A DNA stretch of 27,446 bases. It comes from Bacteroidetes bacterium 4572_114. Its GTDB lineage: Bacteria > Bacteroidota > Bacteroidia > Bacteroidales > 4484-276. Of this stretch, positions 16,127 through 23,866 are shown piece by piece (within the stretch, counting starts at the first letter, position 1; every line of letters begins with the position of its first letter). The stretch is taken from assembly GCA_002254335.1 (NCBI GenBank), contig NIVA01000019.1, positions 1 through 27,446 on the forward strand, read 5' to 3'. The position numbers and the translations under genes are program-made. Under the pieces are notes generated by a model. That model made no database searches. It saw only the letters and a list, made by a program, of their open reading frames with translations, and was not told the origin of the DNA.

Positions 16127-17091
16127 TACTTGAGGATTAAATATTCCACTTCGGGCGGGTCTATTTTCTTTATCCTGGCAAATGTTGGGTATGTGTCTAT
16201 TTGTACAGGTATTTTAGTATTGTAAGCCGTATTAATTTCAGACAGGTCGATTGATGCCGAAAACATATCTGCATTTACTTTTCTAAAATCTTTTAATGCC
16301 ACCAGGAAAACTACCCTAATTTTATCAGGGAATATTTTTATCCTGAGATTATCGGTGTTATTAATTATAGACAGGGGAACATAGGTTTCCGACTCGGTGA
16401 ATTTTTCAACCGGAATTGTAATGCTGACAGTGAGGGGATCGATACTGATTTGGCCGGGCAACGGGTTAGAGATTTTGATTTCGGCTTTAAGTGTTTTATT
16501 CAGGTTATTGAATTGCATTAATTCTGTCCGTAAATAATCCAGGGTATCAACTATTGATGACAGCCCGTTGATTTGAGCCATGGCGGGTTCGATGATGATA
16601 GAATCGTAAGGGTAATATTGCTTTTGGAAAGTGTAGTTTATATTTGGGATGACCTCCACCATTTTGGAATCAACATCCTCAAACCGAAAGATAATTGTAT
16701 CGGGCCTGATGTAGGATATTTCGCCCTGTATGTTAAATGTACCGGTAATGTTGGTTGCCCAATCCCTGGTGCAAACTGTTGCAATATAGCCACGGCCTGA
16801 TTTTTTGATACTGGCCTTTTCAAGGTCGATATCAAAACTTGACCTTCCATTAAAATATTTTAACCTTGCCATAACAAATCCCTGCTCCTCAAGCCCAATC
16901 CGGATAATGCTATCTACATTGTTTACCAGGATTAGGTTTTCCGGTGCATTTTTATAAGTTACCGGAAAAGAAATTTCGTCAGAAAAGTTTCCTGTAAGTT
17001 TAATCAATATCCAAGTGAATGTGGCAATAGCAAGACATACCACAAATACTGTAATCTTGAAGTTGAGTTTCTTGTTCCCGGAATTAATCAT
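16126..17091 (-). CDS. YbbR-domain membrane-anchored protein
   Basis: The 321-residue product has a short N-terminal cytoplasmic stretch, one membrane segment (about 13-33, ITVFVVCLAIATFTWILI) and an extracytoplasmic part made of YbbR-like beta modules. In other phyla YbbR (CdaR) partners a diadenylate cyclase, but no cyclase is next to it here. In Bacteroidota this gene usually sits between yajC and coaE, as it does here, so its role may relate to that cluster rather than to c-di-AMP; this is inference. A terminator at 17195-17162 separates it from yajC, and a possible -7 box TATCTTCG (17156-17149) precedes it. Confidence 0.8.
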   Translation of the reverse strand: MINSGNKKLNFKITVFVVCLAIATFTWILIKLTGNFSDEISFPVTYKNAPENLILVNNVDSIIRIGLEEQGFVMARLKYFNGRSSFDIDLEKASIKKSGRGYIATVCTRDWATNITGTFNIQGEISYIRPDTIIFRFEDVDSKMVEVIPNINYTFQKQYYPYDSIIIEPAMAQINGLSSIVDTLDYLRTELMQFNNLNKTLKAEIKISNPLPGQISIDPLTVSITIPVEKFTESETYVPLSIINNTDNLRIKIFPDKIRVVFLVALKDFRKVNADMFSASIDLSEINTAYNTKIPVQIDTYPTFARIKKIDPPEVEYLILK

Positions 17092-17148
17092 CGGCTACAT
17101 AATTTGATAATAAAATTTTGCCTGCCCGGCCTGATCTTAAAACGGGCC

Positions 17149-17156
17149 CGAAGATA
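17149..17156 (-). promoter_or_regulatory. Possible -7 box for the YbbR-coaE pair
   Basis: Minus-strand TATCTTCG fits TAnnTTCG, just past the yajC terminator and 58 nt before the YbbR start. No clear -33 box is seen. Confidence 0.35.
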
Positions 17157-17161
17157 GTAAA

Positions 17162-17195
17162 TAAAAATAGCATCGATTATTTTAACCGATGCTAT
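17162..17195 (-). terminator. Intrinsic terminator between yajC and the YbbR gene
   Basis: Read on the minus strand, AUAGCAUCGGUUA (17195-17183) pairs over 13 bp with UAAUCGAUGCUAU (17179-17167), including one G-U wobble. The loop is 3 nt and a UUUUUAU tail follows. On the plus strand the wobble becomes an A-C mismatch, which supports the minus orientation. Confidence 0.75.
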
Positions 17196-17222
17196 CTGTC
17201 AATGTCCGCCAGACTTCGTTAA

Positions 17223-17555
17223 TTACTTCTTCTGTTCAGCCATTTGTGACGAGGTATCCATAGCAGCAGCACTTTTTTCAACTTTTAGCCTGCCCTGTCC
17301 TTCGGTTTCAATAAGTATAGTGGTTTCTTTTACATCAAGGATTTTTCCGTGGATACCTCCAATGGTAATCACCTTATCCCCTTTTTTCAGGCCCTCCCTA
17401 AACTGCTTTTGCTCTTTTGTTTTTTTCATTTGTGGCCTTATCATGAAAAAATAAAACACCACGACCATAAGTAAGATCATGATAATAAATTGTGTCCCCC
17501 CGCCCTCTGAGCCTTCCTGGGGCATCATTAAAAAAATGGAATTTAAAATGTTCAT
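17223..17555 (-). CDS. yajC: Preprotein translocase accessory subunit YajC
   Basis: The 110-residue product has one membrane segment (about residues 26-43, FIIMILLMVVVFYFFMI) followed by the YajC hallmark RPQMKKTKEQKQF. A small beta domain (GDKVITIGGIHGKI, then TTILIETEG) completes it. It associates with SecDF in the inner membrane. The start is placed at ATG 17555 (MNILNSIFLM), as in relatives. An upstream in-frame start at 17657 would add 34 residues coded by the AATG/CATT repeat DNA and is not believable. It follows DUF1573 on the same strand. Confidence 0.92.
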   Translation of the reverse strand: MNILNSIFLMMPQEGSEGGGTQFIIMILLMVVVFYFFMIRPQMKKTKEQKQFREGLKKGDKVITIGGIHGKILDVKETTILIETEGQGRLKVEKSAAAMDTSSQMAEQKK

Positions 17556-17590
17556 AGTTTTATTATGTTTAGTTATGATTCTATTTTTAG

Positions 17591-17688
17591 TGGAAATGTT
17601 TAAATGCTTTAATGGGTCAATGCTTAAATGTGTGAATGCGTAAATGAGATCTATCATTACATCATTGTACCATTATATCATTCTTTCA
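17591..17688. repeat. Facing AATG / CATT repeat cluster between DUF1573 and yajC
   Basis: About seven irregularly spaced AATG units (17594-17646) are followed by four CATT units (17654-17682). The two halves are near inverses and could fold into a long imperfect hairpin. The layout resembles the facing arrays at 11.1 and 27.1 kb, but is more degenerate. Confidence 0.5.
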
Positions 17689-18159
17689 CTAATAGTTTTT
17701 TTCGGGTAAAATAATTTGTGCTTTAATTTTAAGCACCTTGGTATTTGGTTGGGTATTGGTGACCACTGATACAGTTTTGTTTTGGAACCCCCTGCGGCCC
17801 TCGCTTTCAAAAGTTACCCGCACAGTACCACTTTCCCCTGGCTTAATAGGGTTGGTAGTATATTTAGGGATGGTGCAGCCACAACTCGTGCCCACATCCG
17901 ATATTATCAAATTGCCGTCACCTGTGTTTTTAAACTTGAAAGCATAGGTAACTTTTTCACCCTGGATTAGTTTGCCAAAATCATGCACCTCATTTTCAAA
18001 TTCTATCCTGGCGACACCGTTATTAGGGCTTTCGGATGCAGAACTTGGATTGTTGACAATATTGGATGGTAACTTGTTTTTATCACCGGCCGTACCCCCG
18101 CAACCCCAGGCCAACATTGCAATTAAAAAAATAAAAATTATATTTTTTAAGCTTCTCAT
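17689..18159 (-). CDS. DUF1573 lipoprotein
   Basis: The 156-residue product has a lipoprotein signal peptide (MRSLKNIIFIFLIAMLAWGC, lipobox ending at Cys20) and one DUF1573 domain. Family signatures are visible: HDFGKLIQGEKVTYAFKFKN, then SDVGTSCGCTIPKY and KPGESGTVRVTF. The fold is Ig/ASPM-like; the function is unknown, and the protein is probably anchored facing the periplasm. It heads the conserved Bacteroidota set DUF1573-yajC-YbbR-coaE. The start at 18159 is chosen because it gives the lipoprotein signal and lies 25 nt after a -7 box; an upstream in-frame ATG at 18309 adds repeat-derived sequence. Confidence 0.85.
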   Translation of the reverse strand: MRSLKNIIFIFLIAMLAWGCGGTAGDKNKLPSNIVNNPSSASESPNNGVARIEFENEVHDFGKLIQGEKVTYAFKFKNTGDGNLIISDVGTSCGCTIPKYTTNPIKPGESGTVRVTFESEGRRGFQNKTVSVVTNTQPNTKVLKIKAQIILPEKNY

Positions 18160-18183
18160 GTATCTTTCATAAAAAATGAGCGG

Positions 18184-18191
18184 CAAATTTA
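18184..18191 (-). promoter_or_regulatory. -7 promoter box of DUF1573-yajC
   Basis: Minus-strand TAAATTTG is an exact TAnnTTTG, followed by GCCGC as before nusB. No TTTG is seen at the normal -33 distance. Confidence 0.5.
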
Positions 18192-18278
18192 TGTAAATTA
18201 GTTGAGGTAGTATTAATGATTTGTTACTATCTGGATTTTGTGAAAAATAAAAATATGCCCGATACACCCACACCTGAC

Positions 18279-18403
18279 TCCCAGCCAAAGTCCCCCTTGA
18301 CGTTTCCAAGTCCTTTCGGACGTTGGAAAGTCAGGCCACGAGAACTTTCCATCGTCCGATCCCGAATCCCGAAAACTTTCGGGATCGGGAATGGAAACGT
18401 TAA
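18279..18403. repeat. Dispersed repeat copy 2 plus an adjoining large imperfect palindrome
   Basis: 18279-18359 repeats the ordered blocks of 15101-15188 (CCAGCC, GACGTTTCC, GGACGTTGGAAAGTCAGG, TCGTCCGA). From about 18343 to 18403 an imperfect palindrome follows: AACTTTCCAT and TCCCGAAA on the left mirror TTTCGGGA, TCGGGA, ATGGAAACGTT on the right. The region is non-coding and lies between the divergent DUF1573 and aroK genes. Confidence 0.5.
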
Positions 18404-18526
18404 TTGGGATTCAAGGTTTCTACACCTGGCACTCCGCCAATACCTCGCTTCGGACGGGCAAACCGTAACCCGAAATAAAAGTATTTTTGTAAGTAACAGC
18501 CAAAACATCTCATTATCACAATTTAT

Positions 18527-18534
18527 TATTTTTG
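18527..18534 (+). promoter_or_regulatory. -7 promoter box of aroK
   Basis: TATTTTTG exactly matches TAnnTTTG. Transcription would begin near 18541, which favours the TTG start at 18559 over the TTG at 18532 that lies inside the box. Confidence 0.5.
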
Positions 18535-18558
18535 TCAACAAACAAAATTTACAATACT

Positions 18559-19065
18559 TTGAAAATTTACCTCGTAGGGTACATGGGCAGTGGCAAGTCA
18601 ACTGTTGGTAAAAAACTGGCAGCGTTGCTTGATTTAGATCACATCGACCTTGATTGGTTTTTTGAGGAAACCTATAAAATCAACGTTGTAAATTTTTTTA
18701 GGAAATACGATGAAAATGCCTTCAGGCTTATCGAGCACCAACTGGTTAAAAAAACCGCTGCAATCAATAACTGTGTAATTTCTACCGGAGGGGGCACGCC
18801 CTGCTTTCACGGGAATATGGACCTGATCAACTCTTTTGGTTTTTCTGTTTACATACGCATGCACCCCGAATCCTCATTTGTCAGGCTTAAGAATTCGAAG
18901 CGTGCACGGCCACGTATTACCAAATTGTCTGATGAAGATTTGATGCAGCGTATTTTGAATGACCTCGACCACCGTGAAAAATTTTACAAAATGGCAAAAC
19001 TGGAAGTTGGGGGTGAGGATATTGATGTTGAGGCACTGGCCGAAGAATTAAAATCCTTGATTTAG
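18559..19065 (+). CDS. aroK: Shikimate kinase (TTG start)
   Basis: The 168-residue product phosphorylates shikimate at the 3-OH, the fifth step toward chorismate. The P-loop is GYMGSGKS (residues 7-14). IDLDWFFEE supplies the shikimate-binding Asp, and FRKYDENAFRLIE is the F-R-x-x-E region. STGGGTPC is the Walker-B-like GGG loop, and RARPRI lies in the lid. Length is typical. There is no ATG near the conserved N-terminus. TTG 18559 gives (M)KIYLVGYMGSGKS, as in relatives, and fits the promoter. TTG 18532 would add nine residues. Confidence 0.9.
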   Translation: MKIYLVGYMGSGKSTVGKKLAALLDLDHIDLDWFFEETYKINVVNFFRKYDENAFRLIEHQLVKKTAAINNCVISTGGGTPCFHGNMDLINSFGFSVYIRMHPESSFVRLKNSKRARPRITKLSDEDLMQRILNDLDHREKFYKMAKLEVGGEDIDVEALAEELKSLI

Positions 19066-19099
19066 TATTTGTCCATAAAGTAACTTTAAACTGATTAAC

Positions 19100-19181
19100 G
19101 ATTTTTGATTTCAGAAGTGTGTGAACGTCAGATAAATCAAAAATCACATATTCCCGCACGTGCGGGATTAATCTGAAATCA
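19100..19181. repeat. Alternative hairpins and a CACGTG palindrome between convergent aroK and rlmD
   Basis: GATTTTTGATTT (19100-19111) pairs perfectly with AAATCAAAAATC (19134-19145). The overlapping TGATTTCAGA (about 19106-19115) pairs instead with TCTGAAATCA (19172-19181). The second pairing encloses a perfect 16-bp palindrome, TCCCGCACGTGCGGGA (19152-19167). The two stems cannot form together. The position between convergent genes suggests a 3'-end structure for either transcript. Confidence 0.6.
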
Positions 19182-19222
19182 CAAACCATCGACATTAAAG
19201 ACAGACACCATTTAGAAATCCT

Positions 19223-20632
19223 TTAAGGCCTCTTCACAAGTAAACAAACATTCTCCACATGGTGTGTCTGTGGGAACATATCCACAGGTTGAATTTTCGT
19301 TAGTTCATATTTCTCGCGCATCATATCAATATCCCTGGCCTGGGTGGCCGGATTGCAACTTACGTAAACAATTTTTTCGGGCAGGGCGTTCAAAAGTTGA
19401 TCAATTACTTTTGGGTGCATCCCCGCACGGGGCGGATCGGTAATTACAATGTCCGGTGCGCCATTTGAAGAGATAAATTCTTCGTTCAGCAGTTTGGCAA
19501 GGTCGCCGGCAAAAAAGGAGGTATTCTTTATTCCGTTCAATTCCGAGTTATGTTTTGCATCGTCAATGGCTTCTGGAACAATTTCAACCCCGACCACTTT
19601 CTTAACCGAACGGGCAATAAAATTGGTGATTGTCCCCGTTCCGCAATAAAGGTCGTAAACGGTTTCGTGGCCTTTAAGCCCGGCAAACTCACGGGCTATT
19701 TTGTATAGATTGTAGGCTTGCTCCGAATTGGTCTGGTAAAAAGATTTCGGCCCAACCTTAAACTTCAGACCCTCCATCTCCTCAATAATAAATGGGTTCC
19801 CGCTGTAAAGATGGACTGCCTGATCAAAAATAGTATCGTTCAGTTTTTTGTTTACTGCCCACATCAGGCTGGTAATTTCGGGGAATGAAGTTTTTAGGTG
19901 TTCCAGCAAAAGCCTGATGTTATCATCCTGATCCTCTGCAAAAACCACAATAATCATCACTTCGCCGGTAATGGCCGTGCGGACAACTAAATTCCTGAGT
20001 AAGCCAACATGTGCTTTTGTATCATAAAAGGTGAAATTGTTTTCCCTGGCAAACTCCCTCACCGACGACCTGATACTGTTTGAAGGCTCGGCTTGCAAAT
20101 AGCAGTTGTTGATGTCGATGATTTTGTCGAACATGCCTGGCAGGTGAAATCCCAGGCCATTTGTATCTTCGGGCCAGCCATCGGCCATCTCTTTTTCGGT
20201 GAGCCACCTACGGTTCGAAATGGTAAACTCCAGCTTGTTCCTGTAAAAATATTCATTGGCCGAAGGAAGTATCGGGTCGATACCGGAAGTATCCAGTTTG
20301 CCAATCCGCTCAAAATTATCGACCACCTGTTTTTGTTTGTATTTAAGCTGGTCGCCGTAGGGCATGATTTGCCACTTGCATCCGCCGCAAAGGCCAAAAT
20401 GTTCACATTTAGGCTCTACACGCTTATCCGAATAATGATGAAACTTAATAGCCTTGGCTTCATAAAAGTTCTTTTTCCTGCGGGTAACTTGTAAATCGAC
20501 AATATCGCCCGGGACTACAAAAGGAACAAAAACGACCATATTATCAACCCGGGCCAGGGCTTTGCCTTCGGAGCCGGCATCAATAATTTCAACTTTCTCT
20601 AGAATAGGTATTGGTTTTCTTCTTCTTGACAT
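19223..20632 (-). CDS. rlmD: 23S rRNA (uracil-5-)-methyltransferase, RlmD/RumA family
   Basis: The 469-residue product transfers a methyl group from SAM to C5 of a uridine in 23S rRNA. It has an N-terminal TRAM (OB-fold) domain (about 8-65). Iron-sulphur cysteines are C76, C82, C85 (C-x5-C-x2-C) and a distant C177. The SAM-binding loop is DLYCGTGT (about 327-334). ITDPPRAG and SCNPATQARD follow, with nucleophile C426, and the general-base motif PVDMFPQTHHVE ends at E460. Uridine specificity (U1939 or U747) cannot be decided by eye. I chose ATG 20632 (MSRRRKPIP); a longer frame up to 20755 runs through palindromic repeat DNA and is rejected. Confidence 0.92.
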   Translation of the reverse strand: MSRRRKPIPILEKVEIIDAGSEGKALARVDNMVVFVPFVVPGDIVDLQVTRRKKNFYEAKAIKFHHYSDKRVEPKCEHFGLCGGCKWQIMPYGDQLKYKQKQVVDNFERIGKLDTSGIDPILPSANEYFYRNKLEFTISNRRWLTEKEMADGWPEDTNGLGFHLPGMFDKIIDINNCYLQAEPSNSIRSSVREFARENNFTFYDTKAHVGLLRNLVVRTAITGEVMIIVVFAEDQDDNIRLLLEHLKTSFPEITSLMWAVNKKLNDTIFDQAVHLYSGNPFIIEEMEGLKFKVGPKSFYQTNSEQAYNLYKIAREFAGLKGHETVYDLYCGTGTITNFIARSVKKVVGVEIVPEAIDDAKHNSELNGIKNTSFFAGDLAKLLNEEFISSNGAPDIVITDPPRAGMHPKVIDQLLNALPEKIVYVSCNPATQARDIDMMREKYELTKIQPVDMFPQTHHVENVCLLVKRP

Positions 20633-20661
20633 GGTGGGGGGAATGATTAAATGTGTGAATG

Positions 20662-20694
20662 ATTCCCTAAGCGACTCCAAGTCGCTAAGGGAAT
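20662..20694. repeat. 33-bp palindromic repeat, copy 2
   Basis: ATTCCCTAAGCGACT-CCA-AGTCGCTAAGGGAAT, the same palindrome as at 15061-15093. It lies just upstream of rlmD, between AATG-rich sequence and the first palindrome-ended element, so it may sit in the rlmD leader. Confidence 0.7.
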
Positions 20695-20715
20695 TGTGAA
20701 TGAATGTAAAAATAG

Positions 20716-20805
20716 CTGTCAGACAGTTTAGGTACATCAAATTTAGCAATACCATGCTTTTTTATATCTTACCAAAACTATAGTAAATGGGCAACTGTCT
20801 GACAG
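20716..20805 (+). repeat. Palindrome-ended repeat element, copy A (90 bp)
   Basis: It is bounded by CTGTCAGACAG (20716-20726) and CTGTCTGACAG (20795-20805), within AATAGCTGTCAGACAGTTTA on the left and GCAACTGTCTGACAGCTTTA on the right. The interior is AT-rich, non-coding and about 80% identical by eye to copy B, sharing TACAT, AATTTAGCAAT, ATAGTAA and GGCAACTG. Confidence 0.75.
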
Positions 20806-20912
20806 CTTTATGGTTTATATGATTTTAATTTATTGAACAGTTAAATTAATCGCCAGCAAAAATACAATAAACGGGTAAAGCCTTACAGTTTTTTATGGGT
20901 TTGCCTGAATAG

Positions 20913-21000
20913 CTGTCAGACAGTTTACGTACATAAATTTAGCAATGTCAAGCTATTATATTTCTTGCCAAAATATAGTAATCAGGCAACTGTCTGACAG
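20913..21000 (+). repeat. Palindrome-ended repeat element, copy B (88 bp)
   Basis: It is bounded by CTGTCAGACAG (20913-20923) and CTGTCTGACAG (20990-21000), in the same orientation as copy A with ~107 bp between them. It ends 10 nt before the stop of the leucine-rich-repeat gene, so it lies in that gene's 3' region and upstream of rlmD. Confidence 0.75.
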
Positions 21001-21009
21001 CTTTGTAGT

Positions 21010-22356
21010 TTATTTAACCACCAACTTCTCCCTTACTTTCAACTCATCCGAAACTACTTCGATAACATACATTCCCGGCTGAAGTGTTGAAAGGTCGATT
21101 GGGCTGGTGAAGTCTTTTTTGTGGAGAACCTTTTGGCCGGTTTGGTTATAGATGATTACTTCATCAATTGCTATCCCCGACTTAGAGGAAACAGAAATCG
21201 CTTTTTCGGCAGGGTTTGGGTAGATTGAGATTGGGGGTTGTGGATTTTGATTATCAATTCCTACATTACAGGCATCTTCCACTTCTTGCCAGCTGTTGCA
21301 ACCTAAAGCGTTATCGTGGATTTCTATTTCGCTAATAGTAGCGGTAATAAATTCGCAAATGCTTTTCGTTTCACATGTTGATAATGAAGGATTATTTGTT
21401 ATAGTTAAATAACTTAGTGAGTTAGTATCGACATTTTCAATCGCTGATAAATCTACAATTGCACCATTATTACGTATTGATAGGTGCTCACCAATGGTGG
21501 ACAGATTTTGAAGCCCTGCTAAATCTATAAGGGCATGGTTGGACCAAATAGAGAGGTCTGTACCGATTGAAACTAAATTGTTAAGTCCATGCAATGTACT
21601 TAAGTCATTATTATGATAAATTTCTAAAAATCCACCAACTGTGGTTAGATTGTTCAAACCATATAAGCTTTTAAGGCTATGGTTTTGAAAAATTAAAAGA
21701 AACCCATTTACCGTGGTAATGCTATTTAGACCCCATAAGTTCAATAAGTCGGAATTATTTTCAATCTTAATGTTTACCCCAACATTACTCAGGCTTCCCA
21801 AAGCTGTCAAATTGTTTAATGTATCGTTTTTCCAAATTACAAGGCTTTCTCCAACAGAAGTCAAGTTACTAAAACCAGTCAAACTTGTGAGTGATTTGTT
21901 ACTCCAAACCCATAAATTTCCTCCAATGGAAATTAAGTTTTCCAGACCTGTTAAATCTTTAAGCGACGTATTATCCCAAAGCCACAAAGTTTCCCCAATT
22001 GAAATTACGCTATTAAGGCCATTTAGGTTTAATAGTAATTGATTTTCTCCTATGAAAAGATTTTTTTGGATGTGAGTAACGTTTTCTAGGCCTACAAAAC
22101 TCCATAGGGCATGATTGCCCCAAACCCGAAGGTTTCCTCCTAAAGCAGTTAAAATATTTAATCCATTTAAATTAGTAATATCATTTCCACTAATCTCAAC
22201 ATCCCCTTCAATCTCAATGCAACCGGGATAATTAGTTTCAAAATTATCTATCTGATCCTGGGTAGAAAATATAATCCCTTCAGGAAGGCAGGATTGTGAT
22301 GGTGCAACAAACTGGAGGATGAAGGCAAAAACGATTATTAATGTTAGTTTTTTCAT
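21010..22356 (-). CDS. Secreted leucine-rich/receptor-L-like repeat protein with type IX sorting domain
   Basis: The 448-residue product has a signal peptide (MKKLTLIIVFAFILQFVAPS). A short Cys-containing cap (SCLPEGIIFSTQDQIDNF) leads into about eleven repeats of ~24 residues (about 50-325) of the form GLNNL-x-x-(I/V)GG-L-(E/W)I-x-x-N-x-x-L-x-x-L. These are like the L-domain/LRR repeats of Bacteroidota surface proteins. A small Cys-rich cap follows (TCETKSICEFI, then NALGCNSWQEVEDAC), then a type IX C-terminal sorting domain (ISIYPNPAEKAISV to LKVREKLVVK). It is predicted to be exported and surface-attached, probably for binding or adhesion. No enzyme motif is visible. The two palindrome-ended elements lie directly downstream. 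Confidence 0.88.
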   Translation of the reverse strand: MKKLTLIIVFAFILQFVAPSQSCLPEGIIFSTQDQIDNFETNYPGCIEIEGDVEISGNDITNLNGLNILTALGGNLRVWGNHALWSFVGLENVTHIQKNLFIGENQLLLNLNGLNSVISIGETLWLWDNTSLKDLTGLENLISIGGNLWVWSNKSLTSLTGFSNLTSVGESLVIWKNDTLNNLTALGSLSNVGVNIKIENNSDLLNLWGLNSITTVNGFLLIFQNHSLKSLYGLNNLTTVGGFLEIYHNNDLSTLHGLNNLVSIGTDLSIWSNHALIDLAGLQNLSTIGEHLSIRNNGAIVDLSAIENVDTNSLSYLTITNNPSLSTCETKSICEFITATISEIEIHDNALGCNSWQEVEDACNVGIDNQNPQPPISIYPNPAEKAISVSSKSGIAIDEVIIYNQTGQKVLHKKDFTSPIDLSTLQPGMYVIEVVSDELKVREKLVVK

Positions 22357-22486
22357 GGTGGTAAATTATTGGATAAAGGTAGCTAATTATTGCTTTCCCG
22401 TTGCACAAAACCAATATCCGGCATCCATCATTCAAACACAGAACCCAGAACATTTAACTCAAAAAGCAAAAACTTAAAACCCTCAC

Positions 22487-23449
22487 CTACCCAATCAACC
22501 CCCTGCCTATCTTCACAAGCTTCTTCTGTTTCTTCAAATCGATGATTAATTTGTCAAGTATGCCGTTTATGAAAACACGGCTTTTAGGGGTGCTGTAAAA
22601 TTTCGACAATTCAATATATTCGTTCATGGTAACCTTTTCGGGGATAGAAGAAAATTCGAGAAACTCGGTGAGGGCCATTTTAATTAGGATGATGTCAAGG
22701 GTTGCAATGCGGTCGATTTCCCAATTTTTGGTCTTATTGGCAATCATGGCCTCAAATTCCTTGCTTTTCAGGATGGTCTTATGATATAATTTTATCAGGA
22801 ATTTCTTATCTTCATCCGGGTCGGCCTTCCCGTCAATATTATACAGTGATGGCTGTGGCTGAAACTCATCTTCAGAGGCTTTCATCCCTTTGATGATTTT
22901 GAGGGTAAGTGCGTTGGCGGTATCGATATCATCGGCCCAATAGATGTTTTTTTCTTCGTAAAAAGATGTCAACGAGGGGAAGTATGCAATTATGTCCCTA
23001 AAAACTTTTAAAATAAAAGCTTTATCCCCATAATAATTATCGGTGTCCGATTTCATGTAGTTGACGTATATTTCAGACGAACAGACCTCCAAATAAAGTT
23101 TCCTGATAATTACCTCCTCATCATGCCAGTTAACTTTATAGGCATTCTTTTTCCTGATATAATCCCGGTTTTCCGCAAGCTGTTTCAAAAAGCGGTTATC
23201 AATAAACTTTGTATTTGGGTCCAGGTCTTCCTTGGTGGGATAAAATTTCTTTTTGCCTTCTTCAATCCGTCTTTCGGCAAATTTTTTAATTTCCAGGAGA
23301 AATGAAAATTGATAGGTAATCAATTCATAAATTTTTCCGGTACTGTTGAGCATATTTTTTTCTCCAACGGGCAAATCAATGCTGTCGGAAATAAAATATG
23401 CATAAAGTGCCTGTAGGGCTTTAATCCTTAAATGCCTTCTGCTAAGCAT
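22487..23449 (-). CDS. nusB: Transcription antitermination factor NusB (long Bacteroidota form)
   Basis: The 320-residue product has a C-terminal NusB fold (about 200-305). WEIDRIATLDIILIKMALTEFL corresponds to the family's R-(I/L)-(D)-x-ILR-(I/M)-A-x-E-(L/F) helix, and MNEYIELSKFYSTPKSRVFINGILD to the conserved NE-(Y)IE-A+-(F)-x-FVNGVLD segment. The N-terminal half, starting MLSRRHLRIKALQALYAY, is the extended form usual in this phylum. NusB binds boxA RNA with S10 and suppresses termination in rRNA operons. Start ATG 23449 is chosen over 23464 because M-L-SRR(H/L)LR is the conserved N-terminus. In relatives nusB lies next to DUF1573-yajC; here 4 kb with aroK, rlmD and an LRR gene separates them. 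Confidence 0.9.
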   Translation of the reverse strand: MLSRRHLRIKALQALYAYFISDSIDLPVGEKNMLNSTGKIYELITYQFSFLLEIKKFAERRIEEGKKKFYPTKEDLDPNTKFIDNRFLKQLAENRDYIRKKNAYKVNWHDEEVIIRKLYLEVCSSEIYVNYMKSDTDNYYGDKAFILKVFRDIIAYFPSLTSFYEEKNIYWADDIDTANALTLKIIKGMKASEDEFQPQPSLYNIDGKADPDEDKKFLIKLYHKTILKSKEFEAMIANKTKNWEIDRIATLDIILIKMALTEFLEFSSIPEKVTMNEYIELSKFYSTPKSRVFINGILDKLIIDLKKQKKLVKIGRGLIG

Positions 23450-23499
23450 AATGTATATGAACAAAGGTTTTGGTCAAGACTCTAATTTCTGATTTGCGG

Positions 23500-23507
23500 C
23501 AAAAATA
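23500..23507 (-). promoter_or_regulatory. -7 promoter box of nusB
   Basis: Minus-strand TATTTTTG exactly matches TAnnTTTG and is followed by CCGC. Transcription would begin about 45 nt before the nusB start. No clear -33 box is seen. Confidence 0.45.
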
Positions 23508-23804
23508 AAACAATTTTATTACTGGATTGGACATTTTTTATGATAAATGTTTAAAAATAGGAACACCTGTTTGTAAGGTGTTCAAATATTGAACCCGATT
23601 GTAGATAGCATATTTGCTGATGCTTTAACAAAATCACAAATAAATTTTTCAACTATGGTTCTACGCATACCTATACCTGTTGTGGCTATTTTCCGGGGCA
23701 CCCCCGATGGCTAAAAATTTAAGCTGGTTTACCTGATTTGGATCGGAATGATACTTCTTGGGGTGTTCCTGGAAAATATAAAAGTTCCAAAAAAAACTTA
23801 CAGA

Positions 23805-23837
23805 TTTTAGGTTTTAAAATATAATTAGATAATTTTG
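23805..23837 (+). promoter_or_regulatory. Promoter of the DUF3276 gene
   Basis: TAATTTTG (23830-23837) is an exact TAnnTTTG. A TTTT run (23805-23808) lies 21 nt upstream as a weak -33 box. Start codon at 23867. Confidence 0.55.
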
Positions 23838-23866
23838 CGTTAGAAATCCTAATAATTCAGAATAAA

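Larger units (their letters stand above)
23465..23866. other. Intergenic region between divergent nusB and DUF3276
   Basis: No convincing coding frame is seen in this ~400 nt. It holds the outward promoters of the two flanking genes; the middle (23520-23800) shows nothing I recognise. Confidence 0.5.

Noticed and set aside
19152..19167. CACGTG palindrome as a parS site for ParB
   Set aside because: Only the central six bases match parS; the outer arms are G/C instead of TGTTn/nAACA, and the site is 5 kb from parB between convergent genes.
20633..20755. N-terminal extension of rlmD through the repeat region
   Set aside because: The 41 extra residues are coded by palindromic repeat DNA and resemble nothing in the family; MSRRRKPIP at 20632 is the natural start.
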